DNA of 64,000 nucleotides from Vibrio diabolicus (GCA_001048675.1 CCKK01000003.1:248001-312000), one strand, 5' to 3'. Counted from the stretch's first letter, positions 39,226-48,434 are shown. Notes: generated by a model not told the origin, from the sequence alone. Made by a program: numbers and translations.

Positions 39226-40060
39226 ATGAAGTATTCAATCTCTCGACAATTTGAAAAGAACCGAGAACTCCAAGCTGACAATTTTGTTTTAGTTTACCAA
39301 ATGGGCAAAGTTGGCTCATCGTCAATTGAGCACACGCTGGGAGAAAGAAATATCCCAAGCTATCACATCCACACCTTTGATGATCACGAAGAATTTCACA
39401 TGTATCACAAATAAAAAAGACGTGAGTAAATTTTTCGATTTCAAAAACCGTGCGCTCTACCGCTTAGTACTCAAGCAACGAAAACGTATCTTACAAAAAC
39501 GCGAACAGATCAAAATCGTCACACTGGTCCGCGATCCAATCGCAACAGTCTTTTCTCGTTTCTTTCAAGACCTCCATTTGCAATTTATCGAAGGCAAAAA
39601 GAATGATGCAATTCACCGAGATATGGCAGTCACGTATCAGCACCTCGAACATTGTTTCGATAACTATATCAATCTCAACTATTTTGCGGACTGGTTCGAC
39701 AACGAGTTAAAACGTAACTTCAATATCGATGTGATGCGTCAAGAATTGGACAACACTCAACCTTTCTTCACATTCAAGAACGAGCAAGCCAACGTCATGC
39801 TAATCAAATGCGAAAAGCTCAGCTCTCTCGATAAAGAAATTGGCGAGTTTCTCGGGCTGCAAGACTTCGTGCTGAAAAACAGCAATGAAGCGAAAAACAA
39901 GTGGTACTCCAATATCCACCAGCACTTTAAGCATCACTACGACTTTTCAAAACTGTTCTATATGTACGATCTTCCCTTATATCGCCACGTTTATTCAGAA
40001 CAAGAGCGTGATGCTTTCAAGCATAAATGGATGCAGACACCAGGAACAAAATCATCATGA
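39226..40060 (+). pseudogene. NKWYS-family putative capsular polysaccharide protein, copy 2, frameshifted
   Basis: Second member of the same family as the gene at 36127. The first frame (39226-39414) carries LVYQMGKVGSSSIEHTL; the second, ending at 40060, carries VTLVRDPIATVFSRFFQD and AKNKWYSNIHQHF. The frames join if one A is removed at 39409-39411 (YHNKKDVSKFF), giving about 277 residues. The two copies share both motifs and length but differ widely elsewhere. It overlaps the next gene by four bases (ATGA). Confidence 0.83.
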
Positions 40061-41088
40061 AAAAAGTGCTCCATATTACAGAAGCCTTCGGAGGTGGCGT
40101 TCAAACAGCCCTCTATAGTTATGCTCACTCCTCTCGAGATGAGCCCTATCAACATTTCTTGCTAGCCAGAGCTCGAGAAAACGACTTAACCAATGAGAAC
40201 AACCATCATATTTTCACACAGACCAAATGGGTGGAAGGCGGTTTACTTCAATTTGTTCGCGATGCAAACCACATGATTGCATCACTTGGTCCCGACGTCG
40301 TGCATTTGCACTCGAGTAAAGCGGGATTTCTCGGGCGATTTCTAAAACTTGGCAAGGCGCGTTTGGTTTACACTCCGCACTGTTATGCTTTCGAACGTGA
40401 AGATATCTCAGAGCTTGCACGCCAGATCTATAGAGCGCTAGAGAAAGTAAAACTGAGCAAAATTGATGTGGTGGCAGGCTGTAGCCAACGAGAATGTGAC
40501 CTAGCGATTAGCATTGGTGCGAAACGTGCCGAGCTGCTCAACAACTACGTCTCTTATCAAAGTGAAGAGCGTTTATTACGAAACAGACAAGAAGCGCTGC
40601 GACTTGTTGTGCTTGGTCGTGTCGCGCCCCAAAAGGATCCGCAATTTCTCATCGACACATTGCAACACCTTAATCGACATGCGCTTAACCGCCCATTAGA
40701 TATCACATGGATAGGTGGCGGTGACCACACACTTGAACAAAAATTGCGTACAGAAAATGTGGATGTGACTGGCATGTTGCCTCGTGATGAAGTGGTTAAA
40801 AAGCTCAAGGGTTCAGACCTTTACTTACATACTGCAGCATGGGAAGGGATGCCGTTAACTATTCTAGAAGCAGCCAAATTACATCTTCCTATGGTGATTC
40901 GAACTATCGGCGCGACCCAAGATCTAAACTACCCATTTTTAGCGCTAACACCTGAAGAAATGGCCAAGCAGATCGCGCACTGTGTCAATCATTATGATGA
41001 AATTGATTTTTGCCAATATACAACAGCGTTAAACGACGCCTTCAGTGAAGAAAAACAGCGCCTCGCACTCAATAATATTTACGGTTAA
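40057..41088 (+). CDS. GT4-type glycosyltransferase
   Basis: 343 residues, GT-B fold: VLHITEAFGGGVQTALYSY near the start, DVVHLHSSKAGFLGRF, YTPHCYAFEREDIS, LVVLGRVAPQKDPQFLIDTL, and TAAWEGMPLTILEAAKLHLPMV as donor site. It resembles transferases of V. cholerae vps and other exopolysaccharide clusters. The ATG overlapping the stop of the NKWYS gene (ATGA) is chosen. Cytoplasmic, extending the repeat unit. Confidence 0.9.
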   Translation: MKKVLHITEAFGGGVQTALYSYAHSSRDEPYQHFLLARARENDLTNENNHHIFTQTKWVEGGLLQFVRDANHMIASLGPDVVHLHSSKAGFLGRFLKLGKARLVYTPHCYAFEREDISELARQIYRALEKVKLSKIDVVAGCSQRECDLAISIGAKRAELLNNYVSYQSEERLLRNRQEALRLVVLGRVAPQKDPQFLIDTLQHLNRHALNRPLDITWIGGGDHTLEQKLRTENVDVTGMLPRDEVVKKLKGSDLYLHTAAWEGMPLTILEAAKLHLPMVIRTIGATQDLNYPFLALTPEEMAKQIAHCVNHYDEIDFCQYTTALNDAFSEEKQRLALNNIYG

Positions 41089-41096
41089 ATACCTCT

Positions 41097-42404
41097 ATGT
41101 TTCACACTATTCAACAAAAATTACTGTTGATGCCCAGCGGTAAAAAAAGCTTGCTATCTACTGGATTGAAAACCGCAATCACGCGTGTGTTGAGTGCGCT
41201 ATTTGCTTTTTTACTGACACTGATTGTATCGAAGGCCAGTGACGCTTCGACTTCCGGTCAATTTTTCTTTTTATTCAACCTAGTCTCACTACTCGCGATC
41301 GTTTCTCAGCTAGGTTTTGATGTCTCATTAGTTCGCTACAATGCGATCGCCTTTAACAACAAAGAGACACTTCAACAAAGCCACAACTATAAAACGGCAC
41401 TTTATCGAAGTATGGCGTTTTGCTTGCTAGCCATTGCCGTTTTGTTGGTAGGATTTAATCTGTTTCCTGAACAGCTAAACCAGACCCAATCGCCAATGCA
41501 TGCGATTACTTTAGGCTTGTTCTGCATACCGTTTTTGGTGCTTGCACAGACCAACAGTCGTGTGCTTCAAGCATGTAGAAAGATCGTGTCATCACTGTTT
41601 GCTTTACAGCTTGGCGTGAGTATGTTGATGGTCTTTTTTGTCTTTGGCTTGGACTATATCGGTCAGCAAAATATCAACAATCTGATGACCGCACTGCTTC
41701 TGGCGAGTATGAGCGTCGCGGTAATATCCAGTGTTAATTGGCTAGGTTCAGGTCAGTATCAGACATCGGCTTTCGTACCAAACAAAAAAATGATCGCTTC
41801 TGCCAAGCAAGTCTGGATTGGCAGTATCTTCACGAACGTTCTTCAATGGGGAAGCCTTGTCATTGCGGGCTTTTTTATCTCAACAGCGGAACTCGGTCTA
41901 TTAGCTGCAGCTCAACGTACATCACTACTGATTGGCTTTGTGCTGATTACCATTAACTTTGTGGTCGCCCCTATGTTTGCCTCTCTCTACAAAGAACGCC
42001 AAATGATCAAACTGCAAAGCCTGAGCCGTTTAGCTTGCCGAGCCAACGTTGGTTTGGCCATTGTGCCCGTGATTATTTGCACTCTATTCCCAGAGTTTGT
42101 GATGCGGTTTTTTGGTGAAGAGTTTCTTGCTGCTGCGCCACTGTTAGTCGTCCTGTCTTTAGGGCAGTTAGTCAATGTTGCGACTGGCTCTGTAGGGTTT
42201 TTATTACTCATGAGCGGTCACGAAAGAACCATGAAATACATTACAATTTCCTCCGGCACAATCTCTATCTGCTTGCTCATTGCGCTTTGCCAAACGTTCG
42301 GTGTTATTGGTGCAGCATGGGCGATGGCAATTGGCATGGCAATTCAGAATCTAGCAGCGTTGTACTTTGTAAAACGTTACTTAGGCTTCTTTCCAATAGG
42401 TTAA
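41097..42404 (+). CDS. Wzx-type polysaccharide flippase
   Basis: 435 residues with about twelve to fourteen membrane segments of the MATE/MOP flippase superfamily. The first helix pair (ALFAFLLTLIVSKASDASTSGQFFFLFNLVSLLAIVSQLGFDVSLVRYN in sum) is the typical entry of Wzx proteins. It moves the lipid-linked repeat to the periplasm for the polymerase at 37957. It starts eight bases after the glycosyltransferase. Confidence 0.88.
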   Translation: MFHTIQQKLLLMPSGKKSLLSTGLKTAITRVLSALFAFLLTLIVSKASDASTSGQFFFLFNLVSLLAIVSQLGFDVSLVRYNAIAFNNKETLQQSHNYKTALYRSMAFCLLAIAVLLVGFNLFPEQLNQTQSPMHAITLGLFCIPFLVLAQTNSRVLQACRKIVSSLFALQLGVSMLMVFFVFGLDYIGQQNINNLMTALLLASMSVAVISSVNWLGSGQYQTSAFVPNKKMIASAKQVWIGSIFTNVLQWGSLVIAGFFISTAELGLLAAAQRTSLLIGFVLITINFVVAPMFASLYKERQMIKLQSLSRLACRANVGLAIVPVIICTLFPEFVMRFFGEEFLAAAPLLVVLSLGQLVNVATGSVGFLLLMSGHERTMKYITISSGTISICLLIALCQTFGVIGAAWAMAIGMAIQNLAALYFVKRYLGFFPIG

Positions 42405-42406
42405 TT

Positions 42407-42805
42407 ATGGTTTCAATACTGACACGGATGAGTTTTGTTTTCGTTCTGGTGCTTACGGCTTCACTCTCTTTATGGAAAAGCTCTGACTTACACCATGCCA
42501 CTTACCTGCAAATGGAAACCTACTTAGGTGGATCGAGTACGCTTCACTTTACCTTCAGTTTATTGATCGGCTTTTTATCGGTCTTCACCTTCCCCTCTTT
42601 GGTAAGCTCAAGTAAAGCCGACGTCTTTGGCATCCGCCTTTTGCTACTGCTGTTGGCTATCGTTTCAATGGAAGAAATAAGCCAACTTTTTATTCCAAGT
42701 CGCTCATTTAGTTTTGATGATCTCAGTACCAACTGGATAGGCATTATCTTGGGTTACTTTAGTGCCAAGTTGATTCGCGTCCTGCGCACTCGCTCGTTCT
42801 CTTGA
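42407..42805 (+). CDS. VanZ-like small membrane protein
   Basis: 132 residues with about four membrane helices. The family pattern is visible in LHFTFSLLIGFLSVFTFPSL, MEEISQLFIPSRSFSFDDLSTNWIGIILG, where the Glu-Glu and the Phe-Asp-Asp/Asn-Gly-type turn match VanZ proteins. AATAGG precedes the ATG at 42407, two bases after the flippase stop. VanZ-like proteins often close polysaccharide operons; function unknown. Confidence 0.82.
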   Translation: MVSILTRMSFVFVLVLTASLSLWKSSDLHHATYLQMETYLGGSSTLHFTFSLLIGFLSVFTFPSLVSSSKADVFGIRLLLLLLAIVSMEEISQLFIPSRSFSFDDLSTNWIGIILGYFSAKLIRVLRTRSFS

Positions 42806-42869
42806 AATAAGCACCTCAAGGTTATTTGGGTATATAATTACGCCAAACAATCAGACTAACGAGTACATC

Positions 42870-43191
42870 ATGTCATCCCACCCAACCAAGATTACCTTTT
42901 TTGAATTCTTAACCCCGTTGATCACATCAGGCAAAAAAACGAATTACGATTCGAGATGAATCAGAAAGTCACTACGTTCCAAATACAGAGGTCGAAGTTT
43001 TTACGCTAGAGACGGATCGTAAAGTCTGCAACATCAAAATACGCTCTGTAGAACCACTCAACTTTGAAGATATCAATGAGTTTCATGCTGAACAAGAAGC
43101 CATCGAACTGCCAAAACTCAAGCAGTTAATTCGAGAAATCTACCCAAACACCGACACGCTATTTGTGATTGAGTACGAGCTAATCAAATAA
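42870..43191 (+). pseudogene. YqfB-like ASCH-domain (N4-acetylcytidine amidohydrolase) gene, frameshifted
   Basis: The ATG at 42870 opens ITFFEFLTPLITSGKK and then reads into a stop at 42957-42959. Dropping one A from the seven-A run at 42933-42939 gives GKKRITIRDESESHY, then FHAEQEAIELPKLKQLIREIYP and VIEYELIK to a TAA at 43191. This is a 106-residue ASCH protein like E. coli YqfB, which hydrolyses N4-acetylcytidine. It is too broken to appear as one open frame. A TATACCCAA-type motif lies just upstream. Confidence 0.82.
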
Positions 43192-43205
43192 CCCACAACA
43201 AAAAC

Positions 43206-43220
43206 TAGACGACTGGTCTA
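43206..43220 (+). promoter_or_regulatory. TetR operator before the TetR gene
   Basis: TAGACGACTGGTCTA, an inverted repeat TAGAC-N5-GTCTA, 21 bases before the regulator ATG. It recurs almost unchanged at 43957. Sites of this form are bound by NemR-like TetR proteins. Autoregulation is inferred. Confidence 0.7.
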
Positions 43221-43241
43221 ATTCATTCTATAGTACGCTTC

Positions 43242-43841
43242 ATGAACGCAAAGACGAACGACACACGCCAACATATTCTCGACGTCGGATACGAGTTAAT
43301 CGTAAACCGAGGGTTTACGAGTGTTGGCCTTTCAGAGCTTTTAAAAAAGGCCGCGGTGCCGAAAGGCTCGTTTTATCATTACTTCAAATCCAAAGAACAA
43401 TTTGGTGAAGCGATGATTCAAGACTACTTTACTAAGTATTTTGAGCGTTTAAACGCACGCTTTACCAATACCGATCTGAATGGCTACCAACGCCTAATGA
43501 GCTACTTTGAAGAAATGGTCAAAGTAGAAGACGACGTATGTAATGCGAACAAATGTTTGTTGGTCAAGTTAAGTGCGGAAGTCTCCGATCTCTCAGAGTC
43601 CATGCGTCTAGCGTTACGCCAAGGTGCAGACAAAACCATTCAAGCAATGGCGGATTGCATTGACGTAGGCATTCAAGATGGCTCTATCCCAAATGGTGAC
43701 AGTGCTTTATTGGCAAGGCAGATATACTACCTTTGGAACGGCGCAAGCTTGCTGAACAAACTGTATCAAGATCAGGCAGCATTAACGCAAAGTCTGACCT
43801 ATACTCAACATCTACTGCAAAACACGCGAACTTGCCCATAG
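43242..43841 (+). CDS. TetR-family regulator (NemR/AcuR-like)
   Basis: 199 residues. The DNA-binding domain is complete: NRGFTSVGLSELLKKAAVPKGSFYHYFKSKEQFGEAMI-type helix-turn-helix at about 19-55. The C-terminal domain has two Cys in EDDVCNANKCLLVKLS (about 101-116), comparable to the TetR_C domain of NemR-like electrophile sensors. It lies next to curA and a glutathione transferase, so it probably senses reactive electrophiles and represses both itself and that pair. Confidence 0.86.
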   Translation: MNAKTNDTRQHILDVGYELIVNRGFTSVGLSELLKKAAVPKGSFYHYFKSKEQFGEAMIQDYFTKYFERLNARFTNTDLNGYQRLMSYFEEMVKVEDDVCNANKCLLVKLSAEVSDLSESMRLALRQGADKTIQAMADCIDVGIQDGSIPNGDSALLARQIYYLWNGASLLNKLYQDQAALTQSLTYTQHLLQNTRTCP

Positions 43842-43921
43842 TAGGTAGCGTAAAAGTAAGATGAACACCCTACATGTGTTTCACAGTTGGTAATAACTCC
43901 TGTGATTGCACAATACACCTT

Positions 43922-43945
43922 CCCGCTCTATGAGCGGGATATTTT
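43922..43945 (+). terminator. Short terminator after the TetR gene
   Basis: CCCGCTC pairs with GAGCGGG around TAT, followed by ATATTTTG. It separates the regulator from curA, which has its own operator. Confidence 0.6.
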
Positions 43946-43956
43946 GAAATCAAAAC

Positions 43957-43971
43957 TAGACGACCGGTCTA
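43957..43971 (+). promoter_or_regulatory. TetR operator before curA
   Basis: TAGACGACCGGTCTA, differing from the site at 43206 at one base, and likewise preceded by AAAAC. It lies 19 bases before the curA ATG. Confidence 0.7.
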
Positions 43972-43990
43972 ATCAATAAGTGAGATAAAT

Positions 43991-45025
43991 ATGACTAACG
44001 CAACAAATCGCAGAATCGTACTCGCGTCACGTCCCCATGGTGCACCAACAAAAGAAAACTTTCGTCTAGAAGAAGTGGCGAAACCGACTCCTCAAGATGG
44101 TGAGATGCTACTGAGAACCGTTTATTTATCTCTCGACCCATACATGCGCGGTCGCATGAGCGATGCCGAGTCATACGCCGATCCTGTTGCGGTTGATGAC
44201 GTAATGATCGCTGGCACAGTTTGTCAGGTAGAAGCATCGAACCACCCAGATTATGAAGCGGGTGAATGGGTTCTTGCATACACTGTTGGCTGGCAAGACT
44301 ACGCGCTCTCAACTGGTGAGATGGTAATTAAACTAGGCAAAGAACCACAAAACCCATCATACGCTCTAGGTGTTGCTGGCATGCCAGGTTTTACCGCGTA
44401 TATGGGCTTGCTCGATATCGGTCAACCAAAACCAGGTGAAACCATTGTGGTAGCAGCCGCGACAGGCCCTGTGGGCGCGACCGTTGGTCAAATTGGCAAA
44501 ATCAAAGGTTGCCGAGTTGTTGGTATTGCAGGCGGAGAAGAAAAGTGCCGTTACGCCAAAGAAGTCCTTGGCTTCGATGAATGTATCGATCACAAAGCTG
44601 ACGACTTTGCAGAACAGTTGAAAAACGCCTGTGATCAAGGTATCGATGTTTACTTCGAAAACGTAGGTGGCAAAGTATTCGAAGCTGTAATGCCACTTCT
44701 GAATACCAGCGCACGTATCCCACTTTGTGGTTTGATTTCTCAGTACAACGCAACAGAACTGCCTGAAGGTACCGACCATCTTCCATTATTAATGGGTAAG
44801 CTGCTGACTAAACGAATCAAGGTGCAAGGCTTCATCATTTTTGATGACTACGGACATCGTTACGGTGAATTTGCGCAAGATATTAATCAATGGTTGGCAG
44901 AAGAAAAGATCCAATACCGTGAACATCTAGTACAAGGACTGGAGAATGCACCAGAAGCATTTATCGGTCTGTTGGAAGGTAAGAACTTCGGCAAGCTTGT
45001 AGTACAGATTAACGACCCATTATAA
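43991..45025 (+). CDS. curA: NADP-dependent oxidoreductase of the CurA / leukotriene-hydrogenase type
   Basis: 344 residues, a zinc-free medium-chain reductase. SLDPYMRGRMSD is the family N-terminal signature. GVAGMPGFTAYMGLLDIG and VVAAATGPVGATVGQIGKIKGCRVVGIAGG form the NADP fold, and DVYFENVGGKVFEAV follows. Such enzymes reduce alkenal/one double bonds, for example curcumin in E. coli. The upstream operator and the GST downstream (15 bases) suggest an electrophile-detoxification operon. Confidence 0.88.
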   Translation: MTNATNRRIVLASRPHGAPTKENFRLEEVAKPTPQDGEMLLRTVYLSLDPYMRGRMSDAESYADPVAVDDVMIAGTVCQVEASNHPDYEAGEWVLAYTVGWQDYALSTGEMVIKLGKEPQNPSYALGVAGMPGFTAYMGLLDIGQPKPGETIVVAAATGPVGATVGQIGKIKGCRVVGIAGGEEKCRYAKEVLGFDECIDHKADDFAEQLKNACDQGIDVYFENVGGKVFEAVMPLLNTSARIPLCGLISQYNATELPEGTDHLPLLMGKLLTKRIKVQGFIIFDDYGHRYGEFAQDINQWLAEEKIQYREHLVQGLENAPEAFIGLLEGKNFGKLVVQINDPL

Positions 45026-45040
45026 GGAAGGGATAAATAA

Positions 45041-45658
45041 ATGATTAAACTTCACCATCTCAATCAGTCTCGCTCAAAGCGCATCATTTGGTTACTTGAA
45101 GAGCTAAATGTGGATTACGAAATCATGCCTTATGTTCGTGACAAAGTGACCTTCATGGCACCGCCTGAGCTAAAGAGCGTTCATCCGCTCGGTAAATCGC
45201 CCCTGCTTGAAGATGATGGCGAGTTCATCATTGAATCTGGCGCGATGACCGAATATTTGATTGAGAAGTACAGTGATGGTGCGTTGGCTCCTGAGCGTGG
45301 GACGAAGGCGCACACTGAGTACCTGCAATGGATGCACTTTGCTGAAAGTTCAGCAATCTTACCAATGTTGTTAAAAATCTTTATTAGCAAAGAGCCAAAC
45401 GAAACTCAATTTCTATCAGGCTATGCTGACAAAGAAGCGATGAACGTTCTGGGTTATTTCGAGCAATCGCTAGAAGGCAAAACTTACCTAGTAGAAGAAC
45501 GTTTAACTGGCGCAGACATCATGATGTCATTTATTGTCGAGCTCGTGCATAAGTTCGGTTTGGCTGGTCACTTCCCGAATATTGAGCGTTATGGAAAACA
45601 ACTCGCAACGCATCCAGCGTTTGAAAAAGCTGAGCAAATTGAAGTGAAGTACTCCTAA
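45041..45658 (+). CDS. Glutathione S-transferase
   Basis: 205 residues. The thioredoxin-like half starts LHHLNQSRSKRIIWLLEELNVDYEI, with Ser9 region near the glutathione site and ESGAMTEYLIEKY (the SNAIL/TRAIL-like element). The helical C-terminal half has the conserved LTGADIMMSF N-cap motif. AAGGAAGGG precedes the ATG. Second gene of the curA operon, consistent with conjugating electrophiles. Confidence 0.9.
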   Translation: MIKLHHLNQSRSKRIIWLLEELNVDYEIMPYVRDKVTFMAPPELKSVHPLGKSPLLEDDGEFIIESGAMTEYLIEKYSDGALAPERGTKAHTEYLQWMHFAESSAILPMLLKIFISKEPNETQFLSGYADKEAMNVLGYFEQSLEGKTYLVEERLTGADIMMSFIVELVHKFGLAGHFPNIERYGKQLATHPAFEKAEQIEVKYS

Positions 45659-45664
45659 TCATTC

Positions 45665-45703
45665 CGCCCCTTTGATGTTCAATAAAGCGATATCAAAGGG
45701 GCG
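45665..45703 (+). terminator. Hairpin after the GST gene
   Basis: CGCCCCTTTGAT pairs with ATCAAAGGGGCG over 12 bases, with a 15-base loop. The T tract is weak (ATTTCC). Confidence 0.6.
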
Positions 45704-45947
45704 ATTTCCGACGTTAGCCTTGTCAACAAAGCGCAATTCATGCAAATGCCAGCGTGCTCTTTTTACCCTTTTCGCCAATACGTTAATAAACCAATCATAA
45801 AAATCAGCTAAGAATTTGATTCTAAGTTACTTTTCATCATCGTTCCCACCTATTGAATTGATAAGCAGTATCAGTTTTTGCTTCCAGCTTTTCCGTAATA
45901 ATCTTCTCTTCAGTTGCTAAGGTATTGATCCCTGGAGGGGAAGAAAA

Positions 45948-47387
45948 ATGACAAATAAGAAATTAACCACCGCCGCAGGCTGTCCTGTCGCCCATAATCA
46001 AAATGTGATGACTGCAGGTCCTCGTGGTCCCCAACTACTGCAAGACGTTTGGTTCCTTGAAAAACTGGCACACTTTGATCGTGAAGTGATTCCTGAGCGT
46101 CGTATGCACGCCAAAGGCTCAGGCGCTTACGGCACCTTTACTGTGACTCATGATATCACCAAATACACGCGCGCGAAGATCTTCTCGGAGATTGGTAAAA
46201 AGACCGAACTATTTGCTCGCTTTACCACCGTTGCGGGGGAGCGCGGTGCCGCCGATGCAGAGCGCGACATCCGTGGTTTTGCGCTAAAGTTTTACACCGA
46301 AGAAGGCAACTGGGACTTGGTTGGTAACAACACGCCAGTGTTCTTCCTCCGTGATCCACTAAAATTTCCAGATCTAAACCACGCGGTGAAACGCGATCCA
46401 CGCACCAACATGCGCAGCTCGACAAACAACTGGGATTTTTGGACATCACTACCAGAAGCATTCCACCAAGTTACGATCGTTATGAGTGATCGTGGTATTC
46501 CAGCGTCTTACCGTTATATGCACGGCTTCGGTAGCCACACATTCAGCTTTATCAACGCAGAAAACGAACGTTACTGGGTGAAATTCCACTTTAAAACTCA
46601 GCAAGGCATCAAAAACCTGACTGACCAAGAAGCAGAAGCGATCGTAGGTAAAGACCGCGAAAGCCATCACCGTGACCTTTACGAAGCGATTGAGCGTCAA
46701 GACTTCCCTAAATGGAAGATGTACGTACAGATCATGCCTGAGCTAGAAGCGGATGAAGTGAACTTTAACCCGTTCGATCTAACAAAAGTATGGTCACAAA
46801 AAGATTATCCATTGATCCCAGTAGGCGAGTTTGAACTGAACCGTAACCCAGAAAATTTCTATGCGGAAGTTGAGCAATCCGCGTTTAACCCGGCAGCTAT
46901 CGTTCCTGGAATTGGCTTCTCACCAGACAAAATGCTGCAAGGCCGTCTGTTTGCATACGGAGACGCGCAGCGTTACCGCCTAGGTGTAAACCATCACCAA
47001 ATTCCAGTTAACACGCCTCGTTGTCCGGTACACAGCTACCACCGCGATGGCGCAATGCGCGTTGATGGCAACTTTGGTTCCACACTAGGTTACGAGCCAA
47101 ACTACAAACAAGAATGGGCAGAGCAACCAGATTACTCTGAGCCACCTCTACGCATCAACGGCAATGCTGATCATTACGATCACCGTGTAGACGAAGACTA
47201 CTTCAGCCAAGCGGGTGACCTATTCCGTCTTATGAGCGAAGAACAGCGTCAAACTCTATTCGACAACACCGCTCGTGCAATGGATGGTGTGCCAGACTTC
47301 ATCAAAGAACGTCACGTTAACCACGCCTACCAAGCGGACGAAGCTTACGGCAAAGGCCTTGAGATTGCGCTAGGCTTAAACAAGTAA
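45948..47387 (+). CDS. Monofunctional haem catalase
   Basis: 479 residues, small-subunit (clade 3) type. Active His54 in [14 protein letters not shown], the distal Asn in [10 protein letters not shown], and the proximal haem Tyr in [14 protein letters not shown]. The core [27 protein letters not shown] is complete. It destroys hydrogen peroxide in the cytoplasm; no signal peptide. GGAGGGGAAGAAAA precedes the ATG. The 289-base upstream stretch holds no gene; no clear OxyR site was found by eye. Confidence 0.95.
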   Translation: MTNKKLTTAAGCPVAHNQNVMTAGPRGPQLLQDVWFLEKLAHFDREVIPERRMHAKGSGAYGTFTVTHDITKYTRAKIFSEIGKKTELFARFTTVAGERGAADAERDIRGFALKFYTEEGNWDLVGNNTPVFFLRDPLKFPDLNHAVKRDPRTNMRSSTNNWDFWTSLPEAFHQVTIVMSDRGIPASYRYMHGFGSHTFSFINAENERYWVKFHFKTQQGIKNLTDQEAEAIVGKDRESHHRDLYEAIERQDFPKWKMYVQIMPELEADEVNFNPFDLTKVWSQKDYPLIPVGEFELNRNPENFYAEVEQSAFNPAAIVPGIGFSPDKMLQGRLFAYGDAQRYRLGVNHHQIPVNTPRCPVHSYHRDGAMRVDGNFGSTLGYEPNYKQEWAEQPDYSEPPLRINGNADHYDHRVDEDYFSQAGDLFRLMSEEQRQTLFDNTARAMDGVPDFIKERHVNHAYQADEAYGKGLEIALGLNK

Positions 47388-47431
47388 ACGGACACTGCAC
47401 CAGCAAATGCTGTGATAAGAAGACATAAAAA

Positions 47432-47462
47432 AGGAGGTGCCCCACAAAGCACCTCCTAATTC
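47432..47462 (-). terminator. Terminator for the leftward dehydrogenase gene
   Basis: AGGAGGTGC pairs with GCACCTCCT. Leftward it is followed by six T, so it best serves the gene at 47556; rightward it follows the catalase but lacks a T run. Confidence 0.7.
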
Positions 47463-47502
47463 AAGTTCGTTAATCACACACTAATGTTCAAGGGGAGCGA
47501 TC

Positions 47503-47562
47503 ATGATCAACTTAAATTTCTTCAAGCTCTTTGATACCAAAGAACTGTTTATCTACTACTGA
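47503..47562 (+). CDS. Possible 19-residue small protein
   Basis: ATG at 47503 preceded by AGGGGAGCGATC, a strong ribosome site, encodes MINLNFFKLFDTKELFIYY and stops at 47560. The peptide is hydrophobic and aromatic at both ends. Its last bases overlap the tail of the convergent dehydrogenase gene. It is too short to judge by codon use. It could be a small membrane-associated peptide or a chance frame. Confidence 0.3.
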   Translation: MINLNFFKLFDTKELFIYY

Positions 47563-48434
47563 TTCTTAGCAACGGCTTTAATCAGAACAGACGTATCCAT
47601 GCGGCCTAAACCATCGCGTTGAAGGTCAGCGTATTGCTCATCCACTTTCTTAGTCAGTGGAAGCTCTAGACCCACTCGCTCTGCTTCTTGCAGACAGAAG
47701 CCTAAGTCTTTGCGCATCCAATCAATCGCGAATCCAAAATCAAACTTATCTTCCGCCATCGTCTTGGCGCGGTTTTCCATTTGCCATGACCCTGCAGCAC
47801 CGTGCTTGAGTGTTTCAACTACTTGTTCAATATCCAAACCGGATTTCTGCGCGAGTAACAACGCTTCGCTCAAGCCTTGAAGCACGCCACCAATACAGAT
47901 TTGGTTTACCATCTTACAACGTTGACCTTGGCCATTTTCACCCAGAAGCGTCATTTGCTTTGCATATACGTCCATCGCTGGAGACACACGATCAAAAATG
48001 TCCTGCTCGCCACCACACATGATGGTTAGTACACCGTTTTCTGCGCCTGCTTGACCACCAGATACCGGAGCATCAATGAAGTGATTGCCATATTTGGTAC
48101 AAGCATCGGCCAATTCAACAGCTAAATCAGCGGAAGTCGTGGTGTGATCAACCAGTACTGCGCCTGCTTTTAGACCGACTAGAATGCCTTCTTCACCGTA
48201 TACAACGCTACGCACGTCATCGTCATTACCGACACAAGTAAATACGATATCGCAACCCTCTGCCGCATCTCGCGGTGTCTCACACGCAATGCCGTTGTAT
48301 TCTGCAGCCCATTTATCAGCTTTGGCTTTGGTGCGGTTGTATACTTTGGTTTCATATCCCGCTTTGCTCAAATAGCCCGCCATTGGGTAACCCATAACAC
48401 CCAAACCAATAAATGCTACTCGTTGTTTTTCCAT
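47556..48434 (-). CDS. 3-hydroxyisobutyrate / tartronate-semialdehyde reductase-type dehydrogenase
   Basis: 292 residues. VAFIGLGVMGYPMAGYLSKAGYETKVYNRT (start) is the NAD(P) fold. DAPVSGGQAGAENGVLTIMCGG and the catalytic Lys in QRCKMVNQICIGG are the family signatures. The C-terminal helical domain contains DFGFAIDWMRKDLGFCLQEAE. Substrate choice among beta-hydroxyacids cannot be read. Single gene between the catalase terminator and the PTS locus. Confidence 0.88.
   Translation of the reverse strand: MEKQRVAFIGLGVMGYPMAGYLSKAGYETKVYNRTKAKADKWAAEYNGIACETPRDAAEGCDIVFTCVGNDDDVRSVVYGEEGILVGLKAGAVLVDHTTTSADLAVELADACTKYGNHFIDAPVSGGQAGAENGVLTIMCGGEQDIFDRVSPAMDVYAKQMTLLGENGQGQRCKMVNQICIGGVLQGLSEALLLAQKSGLDIEQVVETLKHGAAGSWQMENRAKTMAEDKFDFGFAIDWMRKDLGFCLQEAERVGLELPLTKKVDEQYADLQRDGLGRMDTSVLIKAVAKNQ

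Noticed and set aside
36127..40060. Antiphage or toxin-antitoxin island inside the polysaccharide operon
   Set aside because: All genes fit polymer synthesis and modification; no nuclease, helicase or toxin motif.
45659..45947. OxyR site before the catalase gene
   Set aside because: ATAG/CTAT-like tetramers occur, but not with the ten-base spacing of the consensus.
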